Positions 1-7,507 of a stretch of DNA of 12,177 nucleotides are shown piece by piece. Source of the stretch: Bacteroidales bacterium GP4 (GTDB lineage Bacteria > Bacteroidota > Bacteroidia > Bacteroidales > Muribaculaceae); contig DAAL01000026.1 in the NCBI GenBank assembly GCA_001701065.1, positions 6,513 to 18,689 on the forward strand. Direction: 5' to 3'. Within the stretch, counting starts at the first letter, position 1; each line of letters begins with the position of its first letter. A model generated the notes under the pieces. The model worked only from the letters and a program-made list of their open reading frames with translations. It had not been told where the DNA came from and did not search any database. The position numbers and the translations under genes were made by a program.

Positions 1-1069
1 AGAACAATGCCTCTAAAGCACCTGTGGCACCAAGAAGGTGACCGGTCATAGACTTGGTAGAGCTGATGTTCAAGTCATAGGCGTGGTCGCCGAACACTTC
101 TTTTACAGCTTTCACCTCCGAAAGGTCGCCAACCGGAGTAGATGTACCGTGAACATTGATGTAATCCACTTCTTCAGGCTTCATGCCGGCATCTTCCAAT
201 GCGTTCTGCATAACCAGTTTCGCGCCGAGTCCTTCAGGATGGGTAGCTGTCAAGTGATAAGCATCAGCCGACATGCCGCCGCCGACAACTTCAGCGTAAA
301 TCTTGGCTCCGCGAGCTTTCGCATGTTCGAGTTCTTCGAGAATCAATACCGCCGAACCTTCGCCCATAACGAAACCGTCACGTGATCCGCTGAACGGACG
401 TGAAGCTGTCTCCGGGCTGTCATTGCGTGTTGACAATGCATGCATGGAGTTGAAGCCTCCCACACCTGCAGGGAAGATAGCAGCCTCAGCACCGCCCGCA
501 ACAATAGCGTCAGCCTTTCCTAAACGGATGAGATTGAACGCGTCGATAAGGGCATTGGTGGATGAAGCGCAAGCTGAAACTACCCCGTAGTTAGGTCCGT
601 GGAAACCGTACTGCATGGACACATGACCCGATGCAATATCAGCGATCATCTTGGGGATGAAGAAAGGATTGTATTTTGGGCCTTGTTCAGCACCGTGGAT
701 GGCAAAGTAGCCTGCTTCTTCCTCGAAAGTGTGCAAGCCACCGATACCGGCAGCGATGATTACGCCAATTCGGTTCTTGTTGATATCCTCGTTTTCCAAG
801 TCAGCATCCTTAACAGCCTGTTGAGCCGCTACCAATGCGTATTGGGCATACAAGTCGAGTTGACGAAGCTTCTTACGTTCAATGTGGTCAGCTCCGTTGA
901 ACCCTTTTACTTCACAAGCGAACTGGGTTTTGAACTTAGAGGCATCAAAATGAGTAATAGGTCCTGCGCCGCTCACTCCAGCCAAGGCGTTGTCCCATGT
1001 GGTTTCCACATCGTTGCCCAGCGGGGTAATGGCTCCAAGACCGGTTACTACTACTCTCTTTAATTCCAT
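1..1069 (-). CDS. fabF: 3-oxoacyl-[acyl-carrier-protein] synthase II (partial, C-terminus cut by window edge)
   Basis: Elongating condensing enzyme of type II fatty-acid synthesis: it joins malonyl-ACP to an acyl-ACP in the cytoplasm. I read 356 residues from an ATG at 1069; the family is usually about 410-420 residues, so roughly 60 C-terminal residues lie beyond position 1. The thiolase-fold catalytic set is complete: nucleophile Cys167 in SACASS, His307 in NVHGTSTP, Lys339 and His344 in SSTKSMTGHLLGA. The N-terminus (MELKRVVVTGLGAITPLG) is typical, which fixes the start. It lies 24 nt downstream of acpP on the same strand, so the two are almost certainly cotranscribed, and AcpP carries its substrates. 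The numbering offset of about +4 from E. coli FabF (Cys163) supports FabF, and the His-His-Cys set excludes FabH. The name fabF over fabB rests on overall similarity and the acpP linkage. Confidence 0.96.
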   Translation of the reverse strand, partial: MELKRVVVTGLGAITPLGNDVETTWDNALAGVSGAGPITHFDASKFKTQFACEVKGFNGADHIERKKLRQLDLYAQYALVAAQQAVKDADLENEDINKNRIGVIIAAGIGGLHTFEEEAGYFAIHGAEQGPKYNPFFIPKMIADIASGHVSMQYGFHGPNYGVVSACASSTNALIDAFNLIRLGKADAIVAGGAEAAIFPAGVGGFNSMHALSTRNDSPETASRPFSGSRDGFVMGEGSAVLILEELEHAKARGAKIYAEVVGGGMSADAYHLTATHPEGLGAKLVMQNALEDAGMKPEEVDYINVHGTSTPVGDLSEVKAVKEVFGDHAYDLNISSTKSMTGHLLGATGALEALF

Positions 1070-1093
1070 CTATTAAAACAGGGAATATTATGA

Positions 1094-1330
1094 TTATTGT
1101 TTAGCAGCTTCGATATAGTCGATAGCATCCTTAACGGTAGTGATGCCTTCAGCTTTATCATCAGGGATCTGGATATCAAATTCCTTTTCAAATTCCATGA
1201 TAAGCTCTACTGTGTCAAGGCTATCAGCACCGAGGTCTTTTGTAAATTCAGCAGCTTCAGTTACTTCACTTTCATCAACACTAAGTTTGTCGGCAATGAT
1301 TGCCTTTACGCGATCTGCAATTTGTGACAT
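1094..1330 (-). CDS. acpP: Acyl carrier protein
   Basis: Small acidic carrier (78 residues, the usual family size) that holds growing acyl chains on a 4'-phosphopantetheine arm in the cytoplasm. The attachment site is Ser37 in the classic GADSLD motif (residues 34-39), followed by the helix-II segment [18 protein letters not shown]. The protein is strongly acidic, with many Asp and Glu and few basic residues, as expected. The ATG at 1330 gives the standard N-terminus [16 protein letters not shown]. The leader before it is very AT-rich with no recognisable Shine-Dalgarno. It is the first gene of an acpP-fabF pair with 24 nt between the genes, an arrangement common in Bacteroidetes and many other bacteria. 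It reads divergently from the lipoprotein gene at 1676. Confidence 0.98.
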   Translation of the reverse strand: MSQIADRVKAIIADKLSVDESEVTEAAEFTKDLGADSLDTVELIMEFEKEFDIQIPDDKAEGITTVKDAIDYIEAAKQ

Positions 1331-1377
1331 AGTTATAAAATTTATAATTAATAATTATTATGCATTCTTTTGCACTG

Positions 1378-1385
1378 CAAAGTAA
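1378..1385 (-). promoter_or_regulatory. Possible -7 box for acpP-fabF
   Basis: Read on the minus strand the bases are TTACTTTG, one mismatch from the Bacteroidetes -7 consensus TAnnTTTG, and 47 nt before the acpP ATG. I see no clear TTTG -33 box about 20 bp further upstream, so this is a weak candidate. It is the best match I find in the acpP leader. Confidence 0.3.
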
Positions 1386-1530
1386 GTAATTTTTCTTGAG
1401 AAAGTAAAGCTTTTCACTGCACAATATTGTTTTTTTCGTGCAATTTATTCATTTATTACCATTTTTTGTTCTAAATTCCCTGCACTTTATCCTCTTTTAC
1501 CTGCCACTTCTGATGCCCCTGACTTTACAA

Positions 1531-1548
1531 TTATGTTACAAAACATAA
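1531..1548. repeat. Short inverted repeat TTATGTT-N4-AACATAA
   Basis: Two perfectly complementary 7-base arms (1531-1537 and 1542-1548) are separated by ACAA. It is AT-rich, lies in the divergent promoter region about 39 bp before the nearer plus-strand -7 candidate, and could be an operator for a dimeric regulator. In AT-rich DNA such a repeat can also arise by chance. No T-run follows, so it is not a convincing terminator. Confidence 0.3.
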
Positions 1549-1638
1549 AACCGGAAATTATAATTTTTACATCCCACATGTTTTATTACTTTTGAACCGG
1601 GGTAAAATAGGCACCGCGCCGCAAACCATTACCCATAC

Positions 1639-1646
1639 TATATTTG
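1639..1646 (+). promoter_or_regulatory. Candidate -7 box for the DUF3298 lipoprotein gene
   Basis: TATATTTG matches TAnnTTTG exactly and ends 29 nt before the ATG at 1676. The sequence about 20 bp upstream is GC-rich and has no TTTG -33 box. A second exact match, TACTTTTG at 1587-1594, has a T-rich stretch (1564-1568) at about 18 bp. Either could be the true promoter. Confidence 0.4.
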
Positions 1647-1675
1647 TTATAAGACAAACTAAACTTAATTGAATT

Positions 1676-2536
1676 ATGAATAAAAAAAATCTTTTTCTAT
1701 CATCAATACTCTCACTCGGATTATTGACTGTGGGCTGTACCGGCGGCAATACATCAACTGAAGGCACTGACAGCGGAATCTCCAACTTCGAGATAAGGCA
1801 GATGGTGAAGTCGATTGAAAGAAACTACCTGTGCGAAGGGGAAGATGCGGTTTTCGCCGACTCTTTAAAAATATACAGCGAAGTCAAGATTGTGGTGGAA
1901 TGGCCGGAAAAACTCGGCGATGCCGATATCAAGGTCCTTCAGGACTCACTTCTGTCATCGATATTCTCAAAGCCGGAAACCACCATCGACAAATCAATGA
2001 TAAAATCAGCCGAGACCCCCGAAGGCAGCGATATGTTCACGATGAAGCCCATCGACACTATCCCCAATGAACCGTGCATGATATATACACGCGACGTGCT
2101 TGCATCGGCAGTGTCATCCAATTCCGACTTCATCTCCTACCAGATAACCACCTACTCCTACACAGGCGGCGCGCACGGAATGACCGAGTCGCACTACGTC
2201 AATTACGACCTGGACTCAGCTACAGTAATCACTGCCGCCAACGCTTTCCGCCCTAACACCGAGAGTTATGTGCTGCAGGCGATAAAGGATAACCTTATGA
2301 CTCAATATGACGCTACTTCAATGGAAGAGCTTGAGCAGAAAGGCATATTCACCGACCAGATATTCACCTCACCCAATTTCTACCTTGAAGGCTCGGAAAT
2401 AGTGTTCCACTATAATCCTTACGACATCGCGCCTTACAGCGAAGGAAGCATAGAAGTGAGGGTCCCCTACTATCAGATAAAGAATTGTCTTAGCCCGATG
2501 ACGCTACATATATTCAACGACACCGACTCAGAGTGA
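1676..2536 (+). CDS. DUF3298 (RsiV-like C-terminal) family lipoprotein
   Basis: Predicted exported lipoprotein of 286 residues. Residues 1-20 form a signal peptide (Lys-rich start, hydrophobic stretch from about residue 6), ending in a lipobox LTVGC with lipidated Cys21. A Gly/Thr/Ser-rich linker follows. The mature part matches the two-part PdaC/RsiV-like architecture: a DUF4163-type region leading to YTGGAHG (162-168), then a DUF3298 domain whose signature is the segment FHYNPYDIAPYSEGS (244-258) and the final strand VRVPYYQI. This family occurs widely as Bacteroidetes lipoproteins and in the anti-sigma factor RsiV, which binds lysozyme; there is no sigma-factor partner here and no trans-membrane anti-sigma part, so I do not infer signalling. 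Location (inner leaflet of outer membrane or periplasmic face) is inferred. It converges on truA with only 2 bp between stop codons. Confidence 0.85.
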   Translation: MNKKNLFLSSILSLGLLTVGCTGGNTSTEGTDSGISNFEIRQMVKSIERNYLCEGEDAVFADSLKIYSEVKIVVEWPEKLGDADIKVLQDSLLSSIFSKPETTIDKSMIKSAETPEGSDMFTMKPIDTIPNEPCMIYTRDVLASAVSSNSDFISYQITTYSYTGGAHGMTESHYVNYDLDSATVITAANAFRPNTESYVLQAIKDNLMTQYDATSMEELEQKGIFTDQIFTSPNFYLEGSEIVFHYNPYDIAPYSEGSIEVRVPYYQIKNCLSPMTLHIFNDTDSE

Positions 2537-2538
2537 CA

Positions 2539-3300
2539 TTATAGCTCATAGTGGTAAGTGATATCCCACAGAAACAAAGGATGTGGAGGCATCGATGTTC
2601 CGGCTTTACACCGGTCACGTGCTTCCACTACTTTTTTGAAGCCGTCGACGGTGAGTTTTCCGCGCCCCACATCTATTAATGTGCCCACAACCGCACGCAC
2701 CATATTGCGCAGGAATCGGTCAGCGGTGATGATAAACACCCACCTGTCATCGTCCAGCTTGTGCCAAGCGGCATGGCTGACCTTGCAGTTATTGGTCTTG
2801 ACATCGGTGTGGAGCTTCGAGAACGACGTGAAATCCACCACATGGGTAAGGTATTCGCCGCATTCATTCATCTTCTCGAAGTCAAGGCACGGAGGAGCCT
2901 GCCAGCTGAACGGGTACAAAAACGGCGACTTATGCATGTGTATATAATAATGGTAGGTACGTGACGTGGCATCAAAGCGCGCATGGGCATCGTCATGAAC
3001 CCTGACTATGGATTCAATGGCTATGTCCTTCCCCAAAATGGAATTAAGCCCGCGCACAATCGAGTCAGGATCGGCAATAGCCGACGGCACATCAAAATGC
3101 GCTATCATCATCTTGGCGTTCACTCCGGTGTCGGTTCTTCCGGCACCTGTGATTTTGACGGGAGAGCGCAAAATCTTGGACAATGCGTCTTCAATCTCCG
3201 ACTGCACTGTCACGGCATTGGGCTGCGACTGCCATCCGTGGTAGTTTGCGCCACTGTAGGACAGCCGCATGAAATAGCGCACATGAGCGGTATCTTCCAT
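2539..3300 (-). CDS. truA: tRNA pseudouridine(38-40) synthase TruA
   Basis: Isomerises uridines 38, 39 and 40 in the anticodon arm of many tRNAs to pseudouridine; cytoplasmic. The catalytic aspartate is Asp57 (from the ATG at 3300) in GAGRTDTGVNA, preceded by the family N-terminal segment LSYSGANYHGWQSQPN. Other family blocks are visible: the R-T-Y-H-Y-Y strand, FLRNMVRAVVGTLIDVGRGK, and the C-terminal GTSMPPHPLFLWDI. Length 253 residues is normal. The frame stays open to a TTG at 3321, which would add seven residues and overlap the speA stop; I prefer the ATG at 3300 because it begins close to the conserved first strand and leaves a 17-nt gap after speA. Likely second gene of a speA-truA transcription unit. 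Confidence 0.95.
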   Translation of the reverse strand: MEDTAHVRYFMRLSYSGANYHGWQSQPNAVTVQSEIEDALSKILRSPVKITGAGRTDTGVNAKMMIAHFDVPSAIADPDSIVRGLNSILGKDIAIESIVRVHDDAHARFDATSRTYHYYIHMHKSPFLYPFSWQAPPCLDFEKMNECGEYLTHVVDFTSFSKLHTDVKTNNCKVSHAAWHKLDDDRWVFIITADRFLRNMVRAVVGTLIDVGRGKLTVDGFKKVVEARDRCKAGTSMPPHPLFLWDITYHYEL

Positions 3301-3317
3301 CGTAAGCCCCCGGGTAA

Positions 3318-5216
3318 TCAATCCTTCTCAAGATAGGTGTAACCGTACAGCCCTGAACGGTAATTGCTCAGGAACTCACGACCCTCCTCGGGTGTGATTT
3401 TGCCTGCTTTCATGGACGAAGTCACCCATGTCTCCACATTTCTAACAAGCTTCTTGGGGTTGTACTGCACGTAATCGAGCACCTCATCCACAGTTTCGCC
3501 ATAGATTATCTGATCGATTTCGTAACGATCCTTGTACACGCTTATGTGAACGGCGTTGGTATCGCCAAACAGATTGTGCATGTCGCCCAATATCTCCTGA
3601 TAGGCTCCCACAAGAAATACACCTATATAATAAGGCTCTTTATCTTTCAACGCATGGACGGGCAGCGACGACGAAGTGCCGTGGGTGGAAATGTAGTTGG
3701 CTATCTTGCCGTCCGAGTCGCATGTTATGTCCTGTATCGTGGCGGTTCTTGTGGGTTTCTCGTCAAGACGCGCTATTGGCATGATGGGGAACACCTGGTC
3801 TATAGCCCAAGAATCGGGAAGCGACTGGAACAAGGAGAAGTTGCAGAAATATTTATCGGGCAGCATCTTCGATATCTTTTTCAGTTCCTCGGGAGCATGC
3901 TTCATGGAAGCAGCTATCTCGCCCACTTCGCGCGCTATGGACCAGAAGAGTTTTTCTATCTGCGACCGGGTGCGCAGGTCAAGAAGTCCGAGATTGAACA
4001 GGTCGAGAGCCTCCTCACGTATCTGCAACGCATCGTGCCAGCTCTCAAACAATCGGGGCTGGTTCAGCTTGTCCCATATATCGTAAAGCTCACGAGCCAA
4101 CTCATGGTCCTCGGCATCCACCTCCATCTTGTCGTTCCACTGGGGAAGCGATGTGGTGGCAAGGGTGTCAAACACCAATATAGAATGATGCGCGGCAAGC
4201 GAACGTCCGCTCTCGGTGATTATGTTAGGCTGCTTCAAGCCGTTCTTGTCGCAAGCATCCACAAGCGCCGACACGGAGTCATTGGCATATTCCTGTATCG
4301 AATAATTCATGGAGCTTTCGCTTGCTGAACTGCGGGTCCCGTCGTAATCCACTCCAAGACCGCCGCCTATGTCCATGAATTCTATGTCGAAGCCCATCTT
4401 GGTCAGCTGCACATAGAATTGGGTAGCTTCACGCAGGGCATTCTTGATGCGCCGTATCTTGGTTATCTGGCTGCCTATGTGGAAATGGATGAGCTTAAGG
4501 CAGTCAGTCATCTTGTTTTTGTTCAAGAAATCTATCGCTTCAAGGAGTTCGCTGGAGTTAAGACCAAACTTCGACTGGTCGCCTCCCGATTCCTCCCATT
4601 TTCCGGAACCGGAGCTTGACAGCTTGATGCGTATGCCTATATTGGGCGATATGTCTATGCGCTTTGCCGCCTCAGCTATAAGCGACAGCTCATTGAGCTT
4701 CTCCACCACCAGGTAGATGCGCCGTCCCATCTTCTGGGCAAGCAACGCCAGTTCTATATAGTCCTTATCCTTATAGCCGTTACAGATGATAAGCGCATTC
4801 TCGGCTATGTTGGTGGCAAGCACGGCATGAAGTTCAGGCTTTGAGCCTGCTTCAAGACCTATATTGAATTTTTTACCGTGCGACACGATCTCTTCGACCA
4901 CCTGACGCATCTGGTTCACCTTTATAGGATATATTATAAAGTTCTGTCCGTTGTATTTATATTCTTCAGCAGCCTGCTTGAAGCAACGTGATATTTTCTC
5001 CACGCGGTTGTCAAGTATATCGGGGAAACGCAACAGCACCGGAGCCGCCACATCCAGCACCTGCAGTTCGTCGAGCACTTCCTTAAGGTCGACAGAAGCG
5101 TAACCTTCACGCGGGGTGACGGTCACATGCCCTTTATCGTTGATTGAAAAATATTTCAACCCCCAACCGTTTATATTGTACAGTTCGGCACTGTCTTCAA
5201 TACGCCATCTTCTCAT
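3318..5216 (-). CDS. speA: Biosynthetic arginine decarboxylase
   Basis: PLP-dependent, fold-type III decarboxylase converting L-arginine to agmatine, the first step of the agmatine route to putrescine and spermidine. Its 632 residues match the SpeA family (about 630-660). The PLP lysine is Lys99 in YPIKVNQ. Further signatures are HFHIGSQ (244-250), the phosphate-binding MDIGGGLGVDYDGT (281-294), ESGRSLAAHH (335-344) and the active-site Cys499 in CDSDG (499-503). The start MRRWRIEDSAELYNINGWG is the usual N-terminus. No signal peptide is seen, so it is cytoplasmic. The truA start lies 17 nt beyond its stop, suggesting one transcript. Its own promoter candidate is at 5261-5268, and an upstream hairpin (5320-5353) insulates it from the porin gene. 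Confidence 0.97.
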   Translation of the reverse strand: MRRWRIEDSAELYNINGWGLKYFSINDKGHVTVTPREGYASVDLKEVLDELQVLDVAAPVLLRFPDILDNRVEKISRCFKQAAEEYKYNGQNFIIYPIKVNQMRQVVEEIVSHGKKFNIGLEAGSKPELHAVLATNIAENALIICNGYKDKDYIELALLAQKMGRRIYLVVEKLNELSLIAEAAKRIDISPNIGIRIKLSSSGSGKWEESGGDQSKFGLNSSELLEAIDFLNKNKMTDCLKLIHFHIGSQITKIRRIKNALREATQFYVQLTKMGFDIEFMDIGGGLGVDYDGTRSSASESSMNYSIQEYANDSVSALVDACDKNGLKQPNIITESGRSLAAHHSILVFDTLATTSLPQWNDKMEVDAEDHELARELYDIWDKLNQPRLFESWHDALQIREEALDLFNLGLLDLRTRSQIEKLFWSIAREVGEIAASMKHAPEELKKISKMLPDKYFCNFSLFQSLPDSWAIDQVFPIMPIARLDEKPTRTATIQDITCDSDGKIANYISTHGTSSSLPVHALKDKEPYYIGVFLVGAYQEILGDMHNLFGDTNAVHISVYKDRYEIDQIIYGETVDEVLDYVQYNPKKLVRNVETWVTSSMKAGKITPEEGREFLSNYRSGLYGYTYLEKD

Positions 5217-5232
5217 TTCCTGAAAAATTATA

Positions 5233-5244
5233 TATACATGTATA
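5233..5244. repeat. 12-bp perfect palindrome in the speA leader
   Basis: TATACATGTATA is fully self-complementary and lies 17-28 nt before the speA ATG, downstream of the candidate -7 box, hence in the presumed 5' untranslated region. It could be an operator or a weak RNA stem. Being all-AT except for a central CA/TG, chance is a real alternative. Confidence 0.3.
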
Positions 5245-5260
5245 AATATTTATTATTTGA

Positions 5261-5268
5261 CAAATTTA
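5261..5268 (-). promoter_or_regulatory. Candidate -7 box for speA-truA
   Basis: On the minus strand the bases are TAAATTTG, an exact match to TAnnTTTG, 44 nt before the speA ATG. About 20 bp further upstream the sequence is TGTT-like, not a clean TTTG, so the -33 element is weak or absent. Confidence 0.45.
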
Positions 5269-5319
5269 CACAGAATTTTCTTATTAGAACACCTTAACGG
5301 TGAAAAATCCTATAAATTA

Positions 5320-5353
5320 ATGGAGATTACACCTCATTTGGCGCAATCTCCAT
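5320..5353 (-). terminator. Intrinsic terminator-like hairpin after the porin gene
   Basis: Read on the minus strand, ATGGAGATT pairs perfectly with AATCTCCAT over 9 bp. The inner bases GCGCC and GGTGT extend the RNA stem to 14 bp when two G-U pairs are allowed, leaving a 6-nt loop AAATGA. A moderately U-rich stretch follows (TAATTTATAGGATTTTT). It begins about 28 nt past the porin stop codon at 5382. The two wobble pairs form only in the minus-strand transcript, so it most likely serves the porin gene and separates it from speA. Confidence 0.7.
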
Positions 5354-5381
5354 CAACAATAACGTAAAAATACAATCTTTC

Positions 5382-6689
5382 TTAGAATGAAATTTGTCCT
5401 ACAAGGCTCACTCGGTTAATCTGATCATGGCGGTTGTCGATGTCCTTGCGTTGAGCCCAGTTGTATTCAAGCCCTGCCTTGCATCGGGGTGTTATTTCCC
5501 AGAATACATTAGCAGCGACATATAAACCATATTTATAAGTTTCGTTCTCAGCCGTCTTTTCGTATTTAGGCAAAAAACGCTGTTCGCTGAACACCACGGT
5601 GGAATAGACCGCCGGAGTGAAGTTGTACTGGAGCGCGCCGTACCATCCGAAACTGAGCGGAGCCACCATTCTGCCTTCGTCGTCAGGATTACCTATCAAG
5701 TCAAGGGGTGCAACCTGAAGGTCGTTGGTAAGGCTTGCGATACCTTTGCCCACAACGCATGTCCCATACACAGTCAATGGCGCGAAAGGACGGAATATTG
5801 AGCTTAAATGTGCGCCCCAGCCTGTGACTTTATGGTTCACGCCTTTAACCAAATCTCGGTATTCAAGACCTCTCACTATACCTGACAACCTTACATGTTC
5901 GCCGCCGTTGCCCCACTGGTACTGGAGGAATCCGGCGAAGTTAGGCATATAGTCGCTGCATCCGGTGTAGAGATTATCGGCTGTGGGTATGCTTCCGTCG
6001 GGAGTTTCCATAGATAACGCCACAACATAGCGGTTCTTGAATGTCCTCATCCATCGTATAAGCACATTAGTGTCGCTGATTTCACAGTTGGGTCCCTGAC
6101 CGTCCACTGTTATGGGCTGTGCGGCAGGATCACTGAATGATGAGTTGGCGTAACCCACAGTCCAGTCGTTCCATGACGCATAAGCCTTCTTCAGATGAAA
6201 GTCACGCGCGCTGTAACCGTTGAAGTTGGCTTCAATATACAGCTGGTAGTTGCCAAACCGGGAGTCATTGCCGAATGCGCTGAAATACAGCGATGTTCCT
6301 GACGGTGTGGTTCCAAACCAATGCTCACGGGTGGGATTGGTGGGAATAGAGATGTAGTACGGTATCACGCCGCTATGCGGCATAGTGCCGTTCCAGTCGT
6401 ACCATCCGCGCATACGCACCGCACCACCTATACCCATGGCAAAATTACGGCTTTTGCTCATAAACATAAAATAAGGAGCGCGTGGGTCCTGATAGTGCCG
6501 GAACTGGTCGATATAGAAGTTATTGATAGTTTGCCATATAGCCGTGGAATCAGGTTTTTCGCCCTCTCCGAAGAAAATCACATTGTGGCTCTTCTGATGC
6601 TCCTTCTGTTGCGATTCAACCGGAGTTACAGCATGTGCACCTGCGGCTATGCAAAACATCGCAATAGCAATAAATCCTTTTTTACTCAT
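5382..6689 (-). CDS. DcaP-like outer-membrane porin
   Basis: Predicted outer-membrane beta-barrel of 435 residues. A signal peptide is clear: MSKKG, a hydrophobic run, and a signal-peptidase I site AHA|VT after residue 20. An alpha-helical or linker stretch (about 21-80) precedes alternating aromatic/polar strands typical of barrels, and the protein ends in VGQISF with a terminal Phe, the barrel-assembly signal. The segment LKKAYASW...VGYANSSFSDPAAQP (about 166-192), followed by VDGQGPN (195-201), resembles the DcaP trimeric porin family, which moves small, often negatively charged molecules. The substrate here is unknown. It lies 92 nt downstream of the sugar transferase on the same strand; I see no promoter of the TAnnTTTG type in that gap, so cotranscription with the transferase is possible. 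A terminator-like hairpin follows it. Confidence 0.75.
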   Translation of the reverse strand: MSKKGFIAIAMFCIAAGAHAVTPVESQQKEHQKSHNVIFFGEGEKPDSTAIWQTINNFYIDQFRHYQDPRAPYFMFMSKSRNFAMGIGGAVRMRGWYDWNGTMPHSGVIPYYISIPTNPTREHWFGTTPSGTSLYFSAFGNDSRFGNYQLYIEANFNGYSARDFHLKKAYASWNDWTVGYANSSFSDPAAQPITVDGQGPNCEISDTNVLIRWMRTFKNRYVVALSMETPDGSIPTADNLYTGCSDYMPNFAGFLQYQWGNGGEHVRLSGIVRGLEYRDLVKGVNHKVTGWGAHLSSIFRPFAPLTVYGTCVVGKGIASLTNDLQVAPLDLIGNPDDEGRMVAPLSFGWYGALQYNFTPAVYSTVVFSEQRFLPKYEKTAENETYKYGLYVAANVFWEITPRCKAGLEYNWAQRKDIDNRHDQINRVSLVGQISF

Positions 6690-6781
6690 AAGTAGTGACG
6701 TTAAGCGTTATTCTTTTAACATATAACATCACGTAAGTTAAATTTGTTTAATGCGTGTTCACTCTGCCTCTGTTTCGTTTG

Positions 6782-7402
6782 CTACTCCGGACGGCTGCCG
6801 CGGAAAGGCTCCATAGTGGCGCAGCTTCCCGATGATATGCCGTCGCGCTTAAGCACCTTTATTATTGTGAGCCACACTATTTCGGCATCCACCAGGAACG
6901 ACTGATGCTCGACATACCACACATCAAGCTCAAACCGATGCTCCCACGTGATGGCATTACGTCCGTGACACTGCGCCCATCCTGTGATGCCCGGAGTGAC
7001 ATCGTGTCGCCGAGCCTGGAATTCCGAATAAAGCGGAAGATAGCTGACACGCAGCGGACGTGGTCCCACGACCGACATGTCGCCTTTCAGCACATTCCAC
7101 AGCTGAGGCAGTTCGTCAAGAGAAAGCGTTCTTATGATTCTGCCTGCTCGGGTCAACCGTTGCTCGTCGGGCAGCAGCTCTCCCCTCTCGTCGCGCCGGT
7201 CGTTCATGGTTTTGAACTTAAGGATTTCAAATATCTTGCCGCCTTTACCCGGACGCTTCTGACGGAAAAGCACACCGTCACTGCCATTTTCAGCGCAAAG
7301 CACCGCCGCCACCAGTATCATGACCGGCGACAGCACTATCAGTCCCGCGAAGGATGACAGTATATCAAGAATCCGTTTTATGTGACTGCGGTAAATCGAC
7401 AT
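6782..7402 (-). CDS. Polyprenyl-phosphate sugar-1-phosphate transferase (initiating phosphoglycosyltransferase)
   Basis: Member of the bacterial sugar transferase family (monotopic phosphoglycosyltransferases such as PglC and the catalytic part of WcaJ). It transfers a sugar phosphate from a UDP-sugar to undecaprenyl phosphate at the inner face of the cytoplasmic membrane, starting a capsule, O-antigen or glycoprotein-glycan unit. Length is 206 residues, a minimal PGT. Visible: basic N-terminus SHIKRILDIL, a re-entrant hydrophobic helix broken at Ser25-Pro26, KFKTM (62-66), the catalytic Asp96-Glu97 dyad in LSLDELPQLWNVLKGDMSVVG, PRP, and TPGITGWAQCHGRN. It is divergent from the UpxY-like operon, consistent with a polysaccharide locus. 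The sugar cannot be read from sequence. The tail GSCATMEPFRG resembles small PGTs often paired with an acetyltransferase, but none is in the window. Confidence 0.93.
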   Translation of the reverse strand: MSIYRSHIKRILDILSSFAGLIVLSPVMILVAAVLCAENGSDGVLFRQKRPGKGGKIFEILKFKTMNDRRDERGELLPDEQRLTRAGRIIRTLSLDELPQLWNVLKGDMSVVGPRPLRVSYLPLYSEFQARRHDVTPGITGWAQCHGRNAITWEHRFELDVWYVEHQSFLVDAEIVWLTIIKVLKRDGISSGSCATMEPFRGSRPE

Positions 7403-7410
7403 AGCTCATG

Positions 7411-7418
7411 CAAATATA
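7411..7418 (-). promoter_or_regulatory. Candidate -7 box for the sugar transferase gene
   Basis: Minus-strand TATATTTG is an exact TAnnTTTG match, only 8 nt before the ATG at 7402, which would leave a leader of a few bases or none. The -33 position falls in or next to the palindrome at 7432-7444, where no TTTG is present. Confidence 0.4.
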
Positions 7419-7431
7419 CGAATAAAATTTT

Positions 7432-7444
7432 AGAAACTGTTTCT
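7432..7444. repeat. Palindrome AGAAAC-T-GTTTCT between divergent promoters
   Basis: Two perfect 6-base arms around a single T. It sits between the divergent sugar-transferase and UpxY-operon promoters, over the expected -33 position of the former and about 25 bp before the -33 box of the latter. Its size and symmetry suit a dimeric repressor or activator site. There is no T-run of terminator type after it. Confidence 0.4.
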
Positions 7445-7468
7445 GAAAGAAAAGTTTCCGAGGTCACT

Positions 7469-7500
7469 TTTGCCTATATTATTTTAATTTGTTAATTTTG
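7469..7500 (+). promoter_or_regulatory. Bacteroidetes-type promoter of the UpxY-like operon
   Basis: TTTG at 7469-7472 (-33 box) is followed after exactly 20 bp by TAATTTTG at 7493-7500 (-7 box, exact TAnnTTTG). The element pair, spacing and position just upstream of the leader ORF and the NusG-like gene make this one of the two best promoters in the window. Transcription should begin within a few bases of 7505-7508. I see no long flanking inverted repeats of the kind that bound invertible capsule promoters in Bacteroides fragilis. Confidence 0.7.
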
Positions 7501-7507
7501 TGCTCCA

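Larger units (their letters stand above)
1331..1675. other. 345-bp divergent intergenic region, AT-rich
   Basis: This region separates acpP (leftward) from the lipoprotein gene (rightward). I find no credible protein-coding frame and no tRNA-like fold. It contains the weak acpP promoter candidate near 1378, a short inverted repeat at 1531-1548, and two TAnnTTTG-like boxes on the plus strand at 1587 and 1639. It must hold the promoters of both flanking units; the middle part (about 1390-1530) shows only T-rich tracts. Confidence 0.7.

Noticed and set aside
2526..2556. Imperfect inverted repeat around the convergent stop codons (CATTAT / ATAGTG)
   Set aside because: Short arms that need a wobble pair and no T-run; not convincing as a bidirectional terminator.
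3301..3321. TTG at 3321 as the truA start, overlapping the speA stop
   Set aside because: It would add only seven non-conserved residues; the ATG at 3300 sits at the usual distance before the first conserved strand. It remains possible.
6739..6746. Plus-strand TAAATTTG in the gap between the porin and sugar transferase genes
   Set aside because: Exact -7 match, but it has no TTTG at the right spacing and would read antisense into the sugar transferase gene; chance in AT-rich DNA is likely.
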